Shown here: positions 10,173 through 19,138 of the stretch, piece after piece
Position numbering within the stretch: the first letter of the stretch is position 1
How the letters are laid out: each line of letters starts with the position of its first letter
Origin: Dethiobacter sp.
GTDB taxonomy: Bacteria > Bacillota_D > Dethiobacteria > Dethiobacterales > Dethiobacteraceae
Direction of reading: 5' to 3'
Length of the DNA stretch: 64,000 nucleotides
Assembly (NCBI GenBank): GCA_018333395.1
Contig: JAGXSQ010000155.1
Span: forward strand, 1 to 64,000
Translations under genes and position numbers: made by a program
The notes under the pieces: generated by a model
The model's input: the letters and a program-made list of their open reading frames with translations, nothing else
Told to the model about the DNA's origin: nothing
Database searches by the model: none

Positions 10173-12713
10173 CTACGCGGCAAAATGGTTCAAAGACACG
10201 TAGTCCTTGATATACTCGGGGACGAGCGCGCGGTACTTCTCCGGCACGGCCTTGAAGTCGCGGGTGGAAAACACCGGATTGGTCACCAAGTCGGTAAACT
10301 GACGGCTGTCGATGATGTCGCGCACGCGGCCACTAGTGACGTAGGCTTTGAAGTAGTGCTTGATTGCGGGTATGGCCGAAGGCGGTTCGGGGACGTGGTC
10401 AGCAACGAACTTGGCGAACTCTTCCTCCAGCAGCTCGTCCTTGCTCTTGAAACGGGGGATAAGGCCGAAAACCTTCTCGAGAATTTCGCGCAACGTCAGA
10501 CGGCGGTCCACAGCGGCCGCTTTGCGCAGCTTGTCGAGGGTGTAGTACTCCTCGGGCTTGTCGAAGAGCTCGCGGTTAACGTAGTCCATGACCCGGTCCC
10601 ACTGGCCGGCTTCGACAGCCTGGGCAACGAATTCGTTGCCGCGCACGGCGTCCTCGAACTTCTCGAAGAACATGCGGTCAATCTTCATACCTTCGAGGCC
10701 GACGGTCTCTTCCTTAAGGGAGGCCAGAATGTCGCTGCCCAAGTGCTCGTAGGCCTCGTCGTACACCACTGGGCCTTCGCCACCGCCGTTGTCCGTACCC
10801 CTGCGCGTGGGACGGGGAAGCTTTATAACTTCGTCGTAGTTGAACCCGCTCTCGAAGTACTCGCAGTTGGCAAAGAAATCAAAAAGCTTGAAGGCGGTCT
10901 TTTGTGGCTGGGTCACGTTGGCCTTGATGCTTTCATCGAAGAGCTGCTCTAGGAAGTCGTGCTTGCGGGTGCCACGGCCTTTGATCTGAATGAAGTCGGT
11001 CGGCGAGAAGATGGGACGGAAGAGACCAAGGTTCTGGATGTCGGTGCAGTCGTAGCCGGTGGTCATCATGCCAACGGTCACGCAGACCCGCGCCTTACTG
11101 GTCTTGTAGGCGGAAAGAAAGTTGCCGGAGCCGAGCAAGTTGTTGTTGGCGAAATTGACGGTAAACTGTTGGGCGTAGGGAATCTGGGAAGTGACCTGCA
11201 CAGCAAAGTCGGACTGGTACTTCCCGGGGAACAGGCGGTCGGCCATCTGGTTAAGGAGTTGCGTCAGCTTGGCGGCGTGGTTCTGGCTGATGGCGAAGAT
11301 GATCGACTTGCCGATCTCGCCGCTGACCGGATCGCGCAGGGCGTTCTCCAGGAAGGTCTTGCAGAACAAGCGGTTCGTCGCCTCGGAAAAGAAGCGCTTC
11401 TCAAAATCCCGCTGCCTGAAGGCCTCCTCCTGGTCCTCGCCGGTGTCATCGATGAACGCGGCTATGAAGCCCGCTTCGGAAAGAAGGTGGGTGGTAACCT
11501 CGGTGCGGGCATCCACCACGGTGGGATTGATTAGATAGCCGTCCCGCACGCCGTCTACCAGCGAGTAGCGGAATGTAGGCTGTCCGCTCTCGCAACCGAA
11601 GGTGCGGTAGGTGTCCAGCAGCAGACGGCGCTCGGCCTCGCGCGGGTCGCGTGTTGTAGGATTTGTCTTGTCGAAACGGCGAAGGTAGTCGCGCGGTGTG
11701 GCGGTCAGCCCGAGTTTATAACCGACGAAGTAGTCGAAAACGGCGCGGGCGTTGCCGCCGATTGAGCGGTGCGCTTCGTCGGAGATGACCAGGTCGAAGT
11801 CGGTCGGCGAGAAAAGCCGCAGGTACTTGTTGTTGAAGAGGAGCGACTGCACGGTCGTCACGACGACCTCGGCGCGCCGCCAGTCGTCCCGGTTCTCCTT
11901 GTAGATGACCGTCTGGAAATCGGCTGACAGTAGCGCGGCGAGGGTCTTCTTGGCCTGGTCCTCCAATTCGAGACGGTCCACCAGAAAGAGTACGCGCCGC
12001 GCGTTGCCAGAGCGGAGAAAGAGCTTGACTACAGCGGCGGCAGTGAGGGTCTTGCCGGTGCCGGTGGCCATTTCGAACAGGAAGCGGTCCAGGCCGTCCT
12101 TCACGGCAGCCTGAAGCCGATGGATGGCCTTTAGCTGGTAGGAACGCAGGAAGCGCAACTTGTTGGTCTGAATATAGGCGGGGCGTTCGTCCGCGTTCTT
12201 CCAGCCGGCATCGGCCTGGTAGTTCGGGCGCTGGGTGAGGACAATGTAGTCTTCGCCAACCTGTTCCTTGACCAGACGCTCCGGATTAGGCACAACCTTT
12301 TGGTAGCCCATTACTGAATCCGGCGTAGGGAAGGAGGTGATGATGCGGGGGTTTCCCCATTCGAGGTCCCAGAAATAGTGCAAGTTGCCGTTAGAGAGGA
12401 TGACAAAGCGGCAGTTCTGGGAGCGGGCGTACTTGCGGGCTTGCTCTTTTCCGACCAGGGGGCTTTTGTCTTCAGCCTTAGCCTCCAACACGATGAGCGG
12501 GAAGCCCTTGGCATCGAGCAGCAGGAAATCGACGAATCCCCTGGCAGTCTTCTCGAAGTCGTCGCCAAGCGCGTCCAGGTCAGCGGACTTGACCGTGACT
12601 CCGGGTTCAAGGCGAATGTTGGCGGGTTTACCGCCGTCAGTAAAGAAACGCCAGCCCGCCGCTTCAAGCAGCTTGTTGATCTTGATGCGGGCTGTGGCTT
12701 CCTTCCCGCGCAT
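10173..12713 (-). CDS. hsdR: type I restriction enzyme R subunit (EcoEI-like)
   Basis: Restriction and translocation subunit, 846 residues. The N terminus holds the endonuclease core (FVDFLLLDAKGFPLIVLEAK, a D...EAK pattern near residue 80-95). A superfamily-2 helicase follows, with Walker A MATGTGKTLTAAAVV, DEAH box VISDEAHRSIGG and motif III LTATPRDYL, and later SPTDFIQIKGRGTRKHDF. The C terminus resembles the EcoEI R_C domain, which contacts the methylase. The start at the ATG at 12713 has GGGGG upstream; a further in-frame ATG at 12755 is less likely. It is followed within 10 bp by the fused methylase-specificity gene, so the pair makes a complete type I system. Confidence 0.92.
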   Translation of the reverse strand: MRGKEATARIKINKLLEAAGWRFFTDGGKPANIRLEPGVTVKSADLDALGDDFEKTARGFVDFLLLDAKGFPLIVLEAKAEDKSPLVGKEQARKYARSQNCRFVILSNGNLHYFWDLEWGNPRIITSFPTPDSVMGYQKVVPNPERLVKEQVGEDYIVLTQRPNYQADAGWKNADERPAYIQTNKLRFLRSYQLKAIHRLQAAVKDGLDRFLFEMATGTGKTLTAAAVVKLFLRSGNARRVLFLVDRLELEDQAKKTLAALLSADFQTVIYKENRDDWRRAEVVVTTVQSLLFNNKYLRLFSPTDFDLVISDEAHRSIGGNARAVFDYFVGYKLGLTATPRDYLRRFDKTNPTTRDPREAERRLLLDTYRTFGCESGQPTFRYSLVDGVRDGYLINPTVVDARTEVTTHLLSEAGFIAAFIDDTGEDQEEAFRQRDFEKRFFSEATNRLFCKTFLENALRDPVSGEIGKSIIFAISQNHAAKLTQLLNQMADRLFPGKYQSDFAVQVTSQIPYAQQFTVNFANNNLLGSGNFLSAYKTSKARVCVTVGMMTTGYDCTDIQNLGLFRPIFSPTDFIQIKGRGTRKHDFLEQLFDESIKANVTQPQKTAFKLFDFFANCEYFESGFNYDEVIKLPRPTRRGTDNGGGEGPVVYDEAYEHLGSDILASLKEETVGLEGMKIDRMFFEKFEDAVRGNEFVAQAVEAGQWDRVMDYVNRELFDKPEEYYTLDKLRKAAAVDRRLTLREILEKVFGLIPRFKSKDELLEEEFAKFVADHVPEPPSAIPAIKHYFKAYVTSGRVRDIIDSRQFTDLVTNPVFSTRDFKAVPEKYRALVPEYIKDYVSLNHFAA

Positions 12714-12774
12714 TCTGATTCCCCCTTCGGTGGTGGCAGTCAAATAGGCCCCCATAGACTCGGGCTAAAGTTGG

Positions 12775-13656
12775 TCACCGCCGGCGCCAGCGCGGGTCAA
12801 GAGCATCGCGCAGACCATCTCCGAAAAGATTAAGCGCCAAGGCAGTCAGCATAATGGCCAGTCCCGGAAAGGTGGCCACATGGGGAGCGTCACGCAGGAA
12901 AGCGCGCCCGCTAGAAAGCATGCTTCCCCACTCCGGAGTAGGCGGTTGCGCCCCAAGCCCGATAAAGCTCAAAGACGCTGCCGCAAGAATCGCTTCAGCT
13001 ACCCCCAGAGCACCCTGGACGATGAGGGGGTCAAATGAATTGGGCAGGATATGCCTATACATAATCCGCAGGTCGCTCGCGCCACTGGCCCTAGCCGCTT
13101 CGATAAAATCCTGTTCCCGCACAGTAAGAACGGCGGCTCTGACCACCCGTGCGTAATTGGGGATAAGACTCACACTTACGGCAATCATGACGTTGAACAA
13201 ACCCGGGCCGAGCGCTGTTACAATGACCATAGCCAACAAGATGGTGGGCAGGGCCAGGATGACGTCCATCACCCTCATTATCAAGTTATCCAGCCTGGCC
13301 CCGTAGTAGCCAGCCAGCATACCCAGAAAACCACCTCCGACCAGAGCGGCACCAACGGAAAAAAAGCCCACCAGCAACGATGCGCGGGCTCCATGGATAA
13401 TCCGGCTCAAGATATCGCGACCGAAGTCATCGGTGCCTAGCAGGTGAGTAGGCCCTGGAGGTTGAAGCCTCTGGGGAAGATTTTGGGCTGTGGGCGAGTA
13501 GGGTGCAAGCCATGGAGCGAAAACGGCCGCCATAGTAAGCAAGGCAATTACGGCGACGCCAAACATCGCCAAGCGGTTGTGACGCAGTCGCCGCCAGAAG
13601 TCGCTCCTTCCGCGCCGCTTCCCCACAACAGATGCTTGCTTTACATTCTTATTCAT
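12775..13656 (-). CDS. peptide/nickel ABC transporter permease (DppC-like)
   Basis: Inner-membrane permease of the dipeptide/oligopeptide/nickel importer family, 293 residues. It has an N-terminal cytoplasmic segment and first helix (LAMFGVAVIALLTMAAVFAPW), then the family signature HLLGTDDFGRDILSRIIHGA and the EAA loop around IEAARASGASDLRIMYRHILPNS. It follows the DppB-like permease by 66 bp. The two ATPase genes that normally come next are missing; the next gene is hsdR. The substrate cannot be read from the sequence; nickel is a tempting idea because the cell makes Ni enzymes. Confidence 0.88.
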   Translation of the reverse strand: MNKNVKQASVVGKRRGRSDFWRRLRHNRLAMFGVAVIALLTMAAVFAPWLAPYSPTAQNLPQRLQPPGPTHLLGTDDFGRDILSRIIHGARASLLVGFFSVGAALVGGGFLGMLAGYYGARLDNLIMRVMDVILALPTILLAMVIVTALGPGLFNVMIAVSVSLIPNYARVVRAAVLTVREQDFIEAARASGASDLRIMYRHILPNSFDPLIVQGALGVAEAILAAASLSFIGLGAQPPTPEWGSMLSSGRAFLRDAPHVATFPGLAIMLTALALNLFGDGLRDALDPRWRRR

Positions 13657-13722
13657 CCGCCTTAGCTCCTCGTAAAATGGCCTAATTGCAGAAAACTCCC
13701 GGAAACAGGCGCCCTGGCAGCA

Positions 13723-14661
13723 CTACTTATAACGAGTACGGAGGCGAGGATTAATATACGCATACAACAAGTCTACCAGCAGATTGAGCAGCACAAACGC
13801 CAGCGCCAGCATCAATACCGCGCCCTGGACCACAGGGTAATCCCTGGCCCGTATCGCCTCCACCGCCAGCCGACCTACTCCAGGCCAGGCAAAAACACTC
13901 TCCGTAATAACCGCTCCACCGAGCAAAGAGCCAAACTGCAGGCCAATGACGGTGATAATCGGCAAAAGAGCGTTCTTTAGCGCATGGCTGTAAATCACCG
14001 CTCTTTCAGGCAGTCCCTTGGCACGGGCAGTGCGGATGTAGTCCTGGTCCATCACTTCCAGCATGCTCGACCGCGTCATCCGCATAATCAGCGCCGCCGC
14101 ACCCACGCCTAGGGTAACAGCCGGTAGAATCAAAGATTCCAAGCCCTGCCGGTCGGAGGCGGGAAGCCAACCAAGCCTGACAGAAAAGAACAGTATCAGC
14201 ATCAACCCCAGCCAGAAAGTAGGCAGAGAAGCACCCCATAAAGCCATAAACATACTGGCATGATCCAGAAATGAATACGGTTTGATGGCCGAAATAATCC
14301 CGATAGGAAGCCCTATGACGACAGCAATAACCACCGCCGCCACCGCCAGTTCAGCGGTGGCGGGCATGCGGCTTAGCACTTCTGCGGCGACAGGGCGGTT
14401 AGAGCGGTGGGAACGCCCCAAATCGCCCTGCAGAGCTCGCCCCAGGAAGCGTACGTACTGCACAGGTAGCGGGTCAAGCAACCCCATCTCCTGCCGGAGG
14501 GTTAACAATTGCTCCTCGGTCGCCCGTTCTCCCAACATGAGGAGAGCCGGGTCAGCCGGCGCAAAATGCATTAACAAAAAAACGATCAGCGATACCCCAA
14601 GCATGACGGGAATAACTAGCAGCAACCTGCGTACAACATACCGCCACAAGGGAGTTTCCAC
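13723..14661 (-). CDS. peptide/nickel ABC transporter permease (DppB-like)
   Basis: First permease of the importer, 312 residues. It opens with YVVRRLLLVIPVMLGVSLIVF, typical for DppB/OppB/NikB, and carries the EAA-loop region YIRTARAKGLPERAVIYSHAL near residue 200 plus VITESVFAWPGVGRLAVEAI. It begins 7 bp after the solute-binding protein gene, so the two are one transcript. Confidence 0.9.
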   Translation of the reverse strand: METPLWRYVVRRLLLVIPVMLGVSLIVFLLMHFAPADPALLMLGERATEEQLLTLRQEMGLLDPLPVQYVRFLGRALQGDLGRSHRSNRPVAAEVLSRMPATAELAVAAVVIAVVIGLPIGIISAIKPYSFLDHASMFMALWGASLPTFWLGLMLILFFSVRLGWLPASDRQGLESLILPAVTLGVGAAALIMRMTRSSMLEVMDQDYIRTARAKGLPERAVIYSHALKNALLPIITVIGLQFGSLLGGAVITESVFAWPGVGRLAVEAIRARDYPVVQGAVLMLALAFVLLNLLVDLLYAYINPRLRTRYK

Positions 14662-14668
14662 CCCGCTC

Positions 14669-16213
14669 CTATTTCTTTTCTACCGTTTTCAGGCTATGAT
14701 GGCCGGCGGGATGGAAAACAAAGCCAGTAATATCCGCCGTCATCGCCACTACTTCCTCACTAACATAGAGGAACAGCCACGGCGCTTCCCGGACGATAAT
14801 CTCTTGCGCCTCCTGGTAAGCAACCAAGCGCTCCCCGGAGTTGGCACTGGTCCGGCCGAAATTGAGCAATTCGTCTACCCGGCTGTTGCTATAGAACGTA
14901 AAGTTACCGGCACCGCCGAACTGGCTGCTGTGAAACAAGGAAAAGAGCCCGTAATCAGCGTCTCCGGTCACACTGAACCAACCGAGAAGAAACATCTCGT
15001 GCCGCCCTGCCGCCATATTCTCTAGGAAAGCGCCCCATTCCAGCGCGTGCACTGTAGCCTCGATGCCAACCTCCTGCAATTGCGCCTGCACAGCTTCAGC
15101 AATCCGGGTGCGGGACGGGCTGTCGTTAGTCCAGATAGTAGTCTTGAACCCCTCCGGAAGTCCGGCAGCGGCTAGGAGCTCCCTAGCTCTCCCGGGGTTA
15201 TATTCATAGCCATCTAGGCCAAGATGAGCGCCAAACACATTGGGTCCAAGGGGACCACGCGCCCTAGTACCTACGTTGAGCAGGATATGCTCGATTATTT
15301 CCTCGACATTAACGGCATAATTGATGGCCTGGCGGACCTCCAGCCTGTCAAACGGCGGCTTCCGCAGATTAAAGCCCATATAATTGGTCGCTAAAGTCGG
15401 TTTACGGACGAGCTGCAGTTTATCGTTCCCGGCCAGCCTTTCTATATCTTGGGGCTCGACGTCATAGGCAATATCCACCGCGCCAGTTTCGAGTTCAATA
15501 GCGCGAGTGGCCCCTTCCGGGATGTTCCTGAAAATAAGTCTGTCAATCTTGGGCGCAACACCCCAGTAGGCGCCATTCCTGGCAAGCTCCACGGTAGCAC
15601 CGGCAGTCCAGTTAGCGAAAAGGAAAGGCCCTGTTCCCACGGGCTTTTGGCCATAGTCCTCTCCTGCGGCTGTAACAGCTTTCTCATTTAGGATGGAGGC
15701 AGCCGAATGGGCCAGCTGGGCCAGGAGTGGGGCGAAGGGCTCTCTTGTGGTAATCCTTAGCTTAAGTTCGTCAACGATTTCCACGCCAGTTACCGGGTCG
15801 AGAATAAACGCGGCTGGAGATTTGGTCTTTGGATTTATGAGCCGCTCGAAGGTAAATTTTACATCGCTTGCCGTAAGCTCCTCCCCGTTATGAAACTTGA
15901 CTCCCTGACGGAGAGTAAACTCCCAGGTTAGCTCGTCAATCTGGCTCCACGCCGTAGCCAGTCCCGGCTTAATCTCCATGTTTTCGTCCTGGAAAAGGAG
16001 CGTGTCGTACAATTGTTGCGTGATTCTCGCCGACGCCTGGTCATTAGTTCGCTGCGGATCCAGGGAAATGGGCTCAGCCCCTTGCGCGACAACCACAGTT
16101 ACCGGTTCGGACCGCTCAGACTGCCTTGCACAGCCGGAAAAAGCAAGCGTGGCCATCATCAAGGACAACATGAAGCCTATAGCAAGCTTTCTTTTCGTCA
16201 AGCTCATCCCCAC
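14669..16213 (-). CDS. family 5 extracellular solute-binding lipoprotein
   Basis: Substrate-binding protein of the peptide/nickel ABC importer, anchored outside the membrane. A lipoprotein signal (KRKLAIGFMLSLMMATLAF followed by SGC) places the lipidated cysteine near residue 27. The mature part has the SBP_bac_5 hallmarks AEPISLDPQRTNDQAS, WEFTLRQGVKFHNGEELTASDVKFTFE (quoted in part) and GTGPF. The start is either the GTG at 16213 or the ATG at 16207; neither has an ideal ribosome site (GTGGGG abuts the ATG). Length 514 residues is typical. It is the first gene of a three-gene set without ATPases. Confidence 0.88.
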   Translation of the reverse strand: MGMSLTKRKLAIGFMLSLMMATLAFSGCARQSERSEPVTVVVAQGAEPISLDPQRTNDQASARITQQLYDTLLFQDENMEIKPGLATAWSQIDELTWEFTLRQGVKFHNGEELTASDVKFTFERLINPKTKSPAAFILDPVTGVEIVDELKLRITTREPFAPLLAQLAHSAASILNEKAVTAAGEDYGQKPVGTGPFLFANWTAGATVELARNGAYWGVAPKIDRLIFRNIPEGATRAIELETGAVDIAYDVEPQDIERLAGNDKLQLVRKPTLATNYMGFNLRKPPFDRLEVRQAINYAVNVEEIIEHILLNVGTRARGPLGPNVFGAHLGLDGYEYNPGRARELLAAAGLPEGFKTTIWTNDSPSRTRIAEAVQAQLQEVGIEATVHALEWGAFLENMAAGRHEMFLLGWFSVTGDADYGLFSLFHSSQFGGAGNFTFYSNSRVDELLNFGRTSANSGERLVAYQEAQEIIVREAPWLFLYVSEEVVAMTADITGFVFHPAGHHSLKTVEKK

Positions 16214-16300
16214 TTTTCTGTCTGTTTTTTTGTGAAAGCATACCGCCCGCTGTTCGTGACGCAGTCCAGGTTAGCACGACAGCATCCCCTGTAGCTATTT

Positions 16301-16858
16301 TTAATTTTTAGGCGCCAGAGAGCCACGAGGCCTCCCGGCCTTCCCGGCCAGCATCTGATGCTGGATAAACAGGAAAACACCCAGTGTAATCAGTATATCG
16401 CCCCCGCTGACGACGACCGGGCCGGGAAAATGCCACGGCACCGGGATAACATCGGCCAAAAACGATAATCTGCTTTCGCCTGTCAAGAGGGTGTGGGTAC
16501 CCACCGGCACATTGCCGGCACCGCCTGCGCTGGCGATGGCTACCACCGACACCGGCATCATGCCGCCGTTAGCCGCAATTACCAGCAGGTTGAGCGCGCT
16601 GCCAAGGCCCAAAAGAGCCATCCCCGCCCTGTCCCTGTTCAGCAGGAAAAAATAAAAAAGCGGCAGGTATGCTGCTGCCTGCAGCCAAGCCGCCGCAGGA
16701 ACCCAGTATGCCGCCAGCACATCGGCCACCACCCGCAACAGCAGCGTCAACCAGACAAAAACTAACCCCTCCAAGGCTAGGTTAGCCAAACGCGCTATTT
16801 TCCCGCCGCGCAGCAAAGCCACCAGCACTGCTGCGCCAACCTCCGTCAAAGCCGTCAT
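16301..16858 (-). CDS. DUF5317-like membrane protein
   Basis: A 185-residue hydrophobic protein with about five membrane segments (for example GLVFVWLTLLLRVVADVLAAY and AYLPLFYFFLLNRDRAGMALL). The central NGGMMPVSVVAIA, the HTLLTGESRLSFLADVIPVP and the VVSGGDILITLGVFLFIQHQML stretches fit the DUF5317 pattern. Function is unknown. The stop codon abuts the HD-GYP gene upstream, so the two are cotranscribed and may act in the same signalling process. Confidence 0.6.
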   Translation of the reverse strand: MTALTEVGAAVLVALLRGGKIARLANLALEGLVFVWLTLLLRVVADVLAAYWVPAAAWLQAAAYLPLFYFFLLNRDRAGMALLGLGSALNLLVIAANGGMMPVSVVAIASAGGAGNVPVGTHTLLTGESRLSFLADVIPVPWHFPGPVVVSGGDILITLGVFLFIQHQMLAGKAGRPRGSLAPKN

Positions 16859-18118
16859 TTATATTTCCCCCCTGCGCCGCAAGACCCGCACCAAAGCGTC
16901 AGTCACGTCACGGCAAAACTGGGTGTCGCAACAGCGCTGCAGTTCGTCTACCGCTTCCGCCAACGTCTTTTGGCGGTGGTAAGGCCTCTCAGAGGTCATG
17001 GCATCAAAAGCGTCCGCCACGGCTACAATCCGGGTACCCAGGGACATCTCTGTTCCTGGCATGCCGTTAGGATAGCCGTAGCCGTCCACCCGCTCGTGGT
17101 GGTGGCGGACAACATCGGCGTATTCACTGACAAACTTGATATTCTGGATAATCTCGGCACCAATGACCGCGTGGTCGCGCATCTGGTCGAACTCCTCGTC
17201 CGAAAGCCGACCCGGCTTATTTAAAATCGGCTCCGGAATACCGATTTTGCCGATATCATGCAAAAGCGCGACCGCCTCTAGCTTCTCTAAAAAGTCTTCG
17301 CGCAGTCTCAGCTCCTGCCCGATCAGCACCGCGTATTCGGCTACCCGCTCCGAATGGCCGTGCGTGTAGTGGTCCTTAGCATCGATGGCTCTCGTCAGCG
17401 CCTTAATCGTATCCAGATACTGGTTGCGCATGTCCATGTACAGGATAAAGGTGTGACGCGCCAGCAAGAGCGGGATAGTAAGCAGCAGCACGCCGATAAC
17501 ACCCATGTTAAGGTGCACCACGGCAAGGAGCAACCCTAGCGGCGCGAGCGCCAGGTAGTTGGGTAGCGCCCAGCGCATGTTGGTCAGAAATACACTGCGG
17601 AAAGAAACTTTTTGCGACAGGGAGATAACCAAGGCCACGAAAACAACATTAAGCGCCAGATAGACGGCCACGCTACCGACAAGCGGCAGTAGGTCGGCCG
17701 GCAGACGCACCCGCCCCACCTCTCCGCCCAGCAGCAGGTAAACGTGGCCGGCTAGCCCGGTGGAGAGCGCCAACTGACTTATGTTAAAGAAGATGCGGTG
17801 GTATTTTTCCCGCATCTTCCGCAGGAGCTTGAGATCTGAGCCGGAAACGATAACATTGGCCCAAGCGGTAGCCGCCGGGCCGAAAAGAATAATCATGGCC
17901 ACGTCCAGCGCAAAACCAACGGAAACGCTCCCCTGTCCTTGACCCCACGGCAGTGGGATGTCCAGGTTTTCAAAAACAATATGCAGCAGAACAAAAAAGA
18001 AAAACGGCCAGCCTAGTTTCCCTATCTCTGGGAAATTAACAGACAAAAACAACAGGGCCACCGATAAGATTAAGAAAAGATATATTTTTAGAGCAACCGT
18101 TTCTTTTTTGAAAGACAT
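16859..18118 (-). CDS. membrane-bound HD-GYP domain protein
   Basis: Probable cyclic-di-GMP phosphodiesterase, 419 residues. Residues 1-225 carry seven or so membrane segments of a MASE-like sensor. Residues ~235-410 form an HD-GYP domain: HGHSERVAEYAVLIG (253-267), the metal-binding HDIGKIGIP (287-295), HHHERVDGYGYPNGM (339-353) and VADAFDAMTSERPYHR. All expected HD-GYP residues are present, so it is likely active. AGGAGGGCG precedes the ATG. The 240-bp leader upstream is unusual (long inverted repeat and a possible micro-ORF). A diguanylate cyclase lies elsewhere in the window (41.0-42.4 kb). Confidence 0.92.
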   Translation of the reverse strand: MSFKKETVALKIYLFLILSVALLFLSVNFPEIGKLGWPFFFFVLLHIVFENLDIPLPWGQGQGSVSVGFALDVAMIILFGPAATAWANVIVSGSDLKLLRKMREKYHRIFFNISQLALSTGLAGHVYLLLGGEVGRVRLPADLLPLVGSVAVYLALNVVFVALVISLSQKVSFRSVFLTNMRWALPNYLALAPLGLLLAVVHLNMGVIGVLLLTIPLLLARHTFILYMDMRNQYLDTIKALTRAIDAKDHYTHGHSERVAEYAVLIGQELRLREDFLEKLEAVALLHDIGKIGIPEPILNKPGRLSDEEFDQMRDHAVIGAEIIQNIKFVSEYADVVRHHHERVDGYGYPNGMPGTEMSLGTRIVAVADAFDAMTSERPYHRQKTLAEAVDELQRCCDTQFCRDVTDALVRVLRRRGEI

Positions 18119-18137
18119 GTCGCCCTCCTGTGTACTT

Positions 18138-18327
18138 AAAAAAGGACCGACCGTTTTACCACCTGAAACGAGCGCCGCCGGCCAGCACGAGTGTACCGAG
18201 CACGATTAAAGCGCGAAGAATCTTCGCCACAAGAGAAACCCCCTTTGCGGTTTTCTCCGCCGCGTTCCGCTAGGGACGGCAGGATCGACCGCTCCGCTCG
18301 GGGTTGGTTGTTTGTCGGTCCTTTTTT
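18138..18327 (-). other. structured leader bounded by a 14-bp inverted repeat
   Basis: On the plus strand AAAAAAGGACCGAC at 18138-18151 is exactly complementary to GTCGGTCCTTTTTT at 18314-18327. Transcribed on the minus strand, the arms would close a stem around ~160 nt of G+C-rich RNA, with T-runs at the end of the stem as in an intrinsic terminator. The interior has shorter hairpins (for example GGCGAAGA/TCTTCGC near 18217-18228). It lies between the upstream gene (ending at 18359) and the HD-GYP start. It could be a regulatory RNA, a terminator/antiterminator switch or a small inserted element. Confidence 0.45.
18156..18230 (-). CDS. possible 24-residue hydrophobic micro-protein
   Basis: A short frame starting GTG with AAAGGGGG 8 bases upstream. 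It encodes MAKILRALIVLG followed by TLVLAGGARFRW: one membrane-spanning stretch and a basic end. It lies wholly inside the long inverted repeat ahead of the HD-GYP gene. The ribosome site and composition look real, but the length is small. No known family is recognised. Confidence 0.35.
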   Translation of the reverse strand: MAKILRALIVLGTLVLAGGARFRW

Positions 18328-18358
18328 TTATAACCAAGTATCAAACATCACTGCCGGA

Positions 18359-19000
18359 TTAAGTATCAATGCGCAAACGCCGGTTTACGGCGGCCAGTGT
18401 CGCCCGCACCACCGCTTCTTTCTCGTCCTGCTTGACTAGAGCACTGCCGACCAGCGATTCCTCAGCCGGACTGCAGACAAAGGTGACGGACACAGCAATA
18501 AAATGGCGGCCACCGAGCGTAAACTGGCCCACATCATCCAGAATCACATGGCCACCTTTTTCCATGAACTGGTTAACCGCCTGGACGGTCGCTTCGGCAA
18601 TCAGGCGCAGCCGGTTGGTGCGGGAGTTAACGCCAGCACTTTGTCCCTGGCAGCTCTTTTTCGGGGAGGAAATTTCCACCATGGCCTCTATTTTGGCGCC
18701 CTGGAGGTAAAACTGGAGGGCGGAGCACTTCAGTCGACGCGCCTGAAAAACATTCTGTTCTTTATTCAGCTGGACAACCGATACTTTTTTATGGTCCAAA
18801 TCCAAGCCGCACTCCACCCGGAGCAGCGTCTCAATATCGCGTACGATTTGCTTAGCGTTGCGTGTCTCTTCAGCGAGAACGTGCATCTCTTGGATTTCTT
18901 TGTTTTCACCGGTGACAATGTTGACGGAAACGACGTCCCTGATTTGTTTAATCAGCTTTTCCAGATCAGAAATCTTGTGTTCCTTTGGAGCATCGGCCAA
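18359..19000 (-). CDS. conserved hypothetical protein
   Basis: A 213-residue soluble protein without a recognised domain. The N-terminal ~60 residues (KISDLEKLIKQIRDVVSVNI, then IQEMHVLAEETRNAKQIVRD) suggest a helix-rich region; the C-terminal part alternates beta and helix (GRHFIAVSVTFVCSPAEESL, VVRATLAAVNRRL). The start is taken as the TTG at 19000, which has GGGGGG 7 bases before it; a GTG at 19048 has no ribosome site. It stands alone between the HD-GYP leader and a divergently unrelated gene on the same strand. Function unknown. Confidence 0.6.
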   Translation of the reverse strand: MADAPKEHKISDLEKLIKQIRDVVSVNIVTGENKEIQEMHVLAEETRNAKQIVRDIETLLRVECGLDLDHKKVSVVQLNKEQNVFQARRLKCSALQFYLQGAKIEAMVEISSPKKSCQGQSAGVNSRTNRLRLIAEATVQAVNQFMEKGGHVILDDVGQFTLGGRHFIAVSVTFVCSPAEESLVGSALVKQDEKEAVVRATLAAVNRRLRIDT

Positions 19001-19138
19001 TCTTATCCCCCCACTCTTCTCTTTTGCCAGATTCTCCACCAAAAGCACGAGACAGAATAATTTGTCAATCTCGCATTAGCCCTATTTCGACCTGTTTTGT
19101 CAACTTCCTGCTTTTTAAGCTTAAGAACTCGTGATGGC

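Noticed and set aside
10065..10952. 295-residue open frame on the plus strand across the hsdR/hsdM junction
   Set aside because: Antisense to two well-supported genes with intact motifs, and no ribosome site.
18119..18358. Cyclic-di-GMP riboswitch ahead of the HD-GYP gene
   Set aside because: The location is attractive, but the conserved GEMM core blocks are not present; only short unrelated matches were found.
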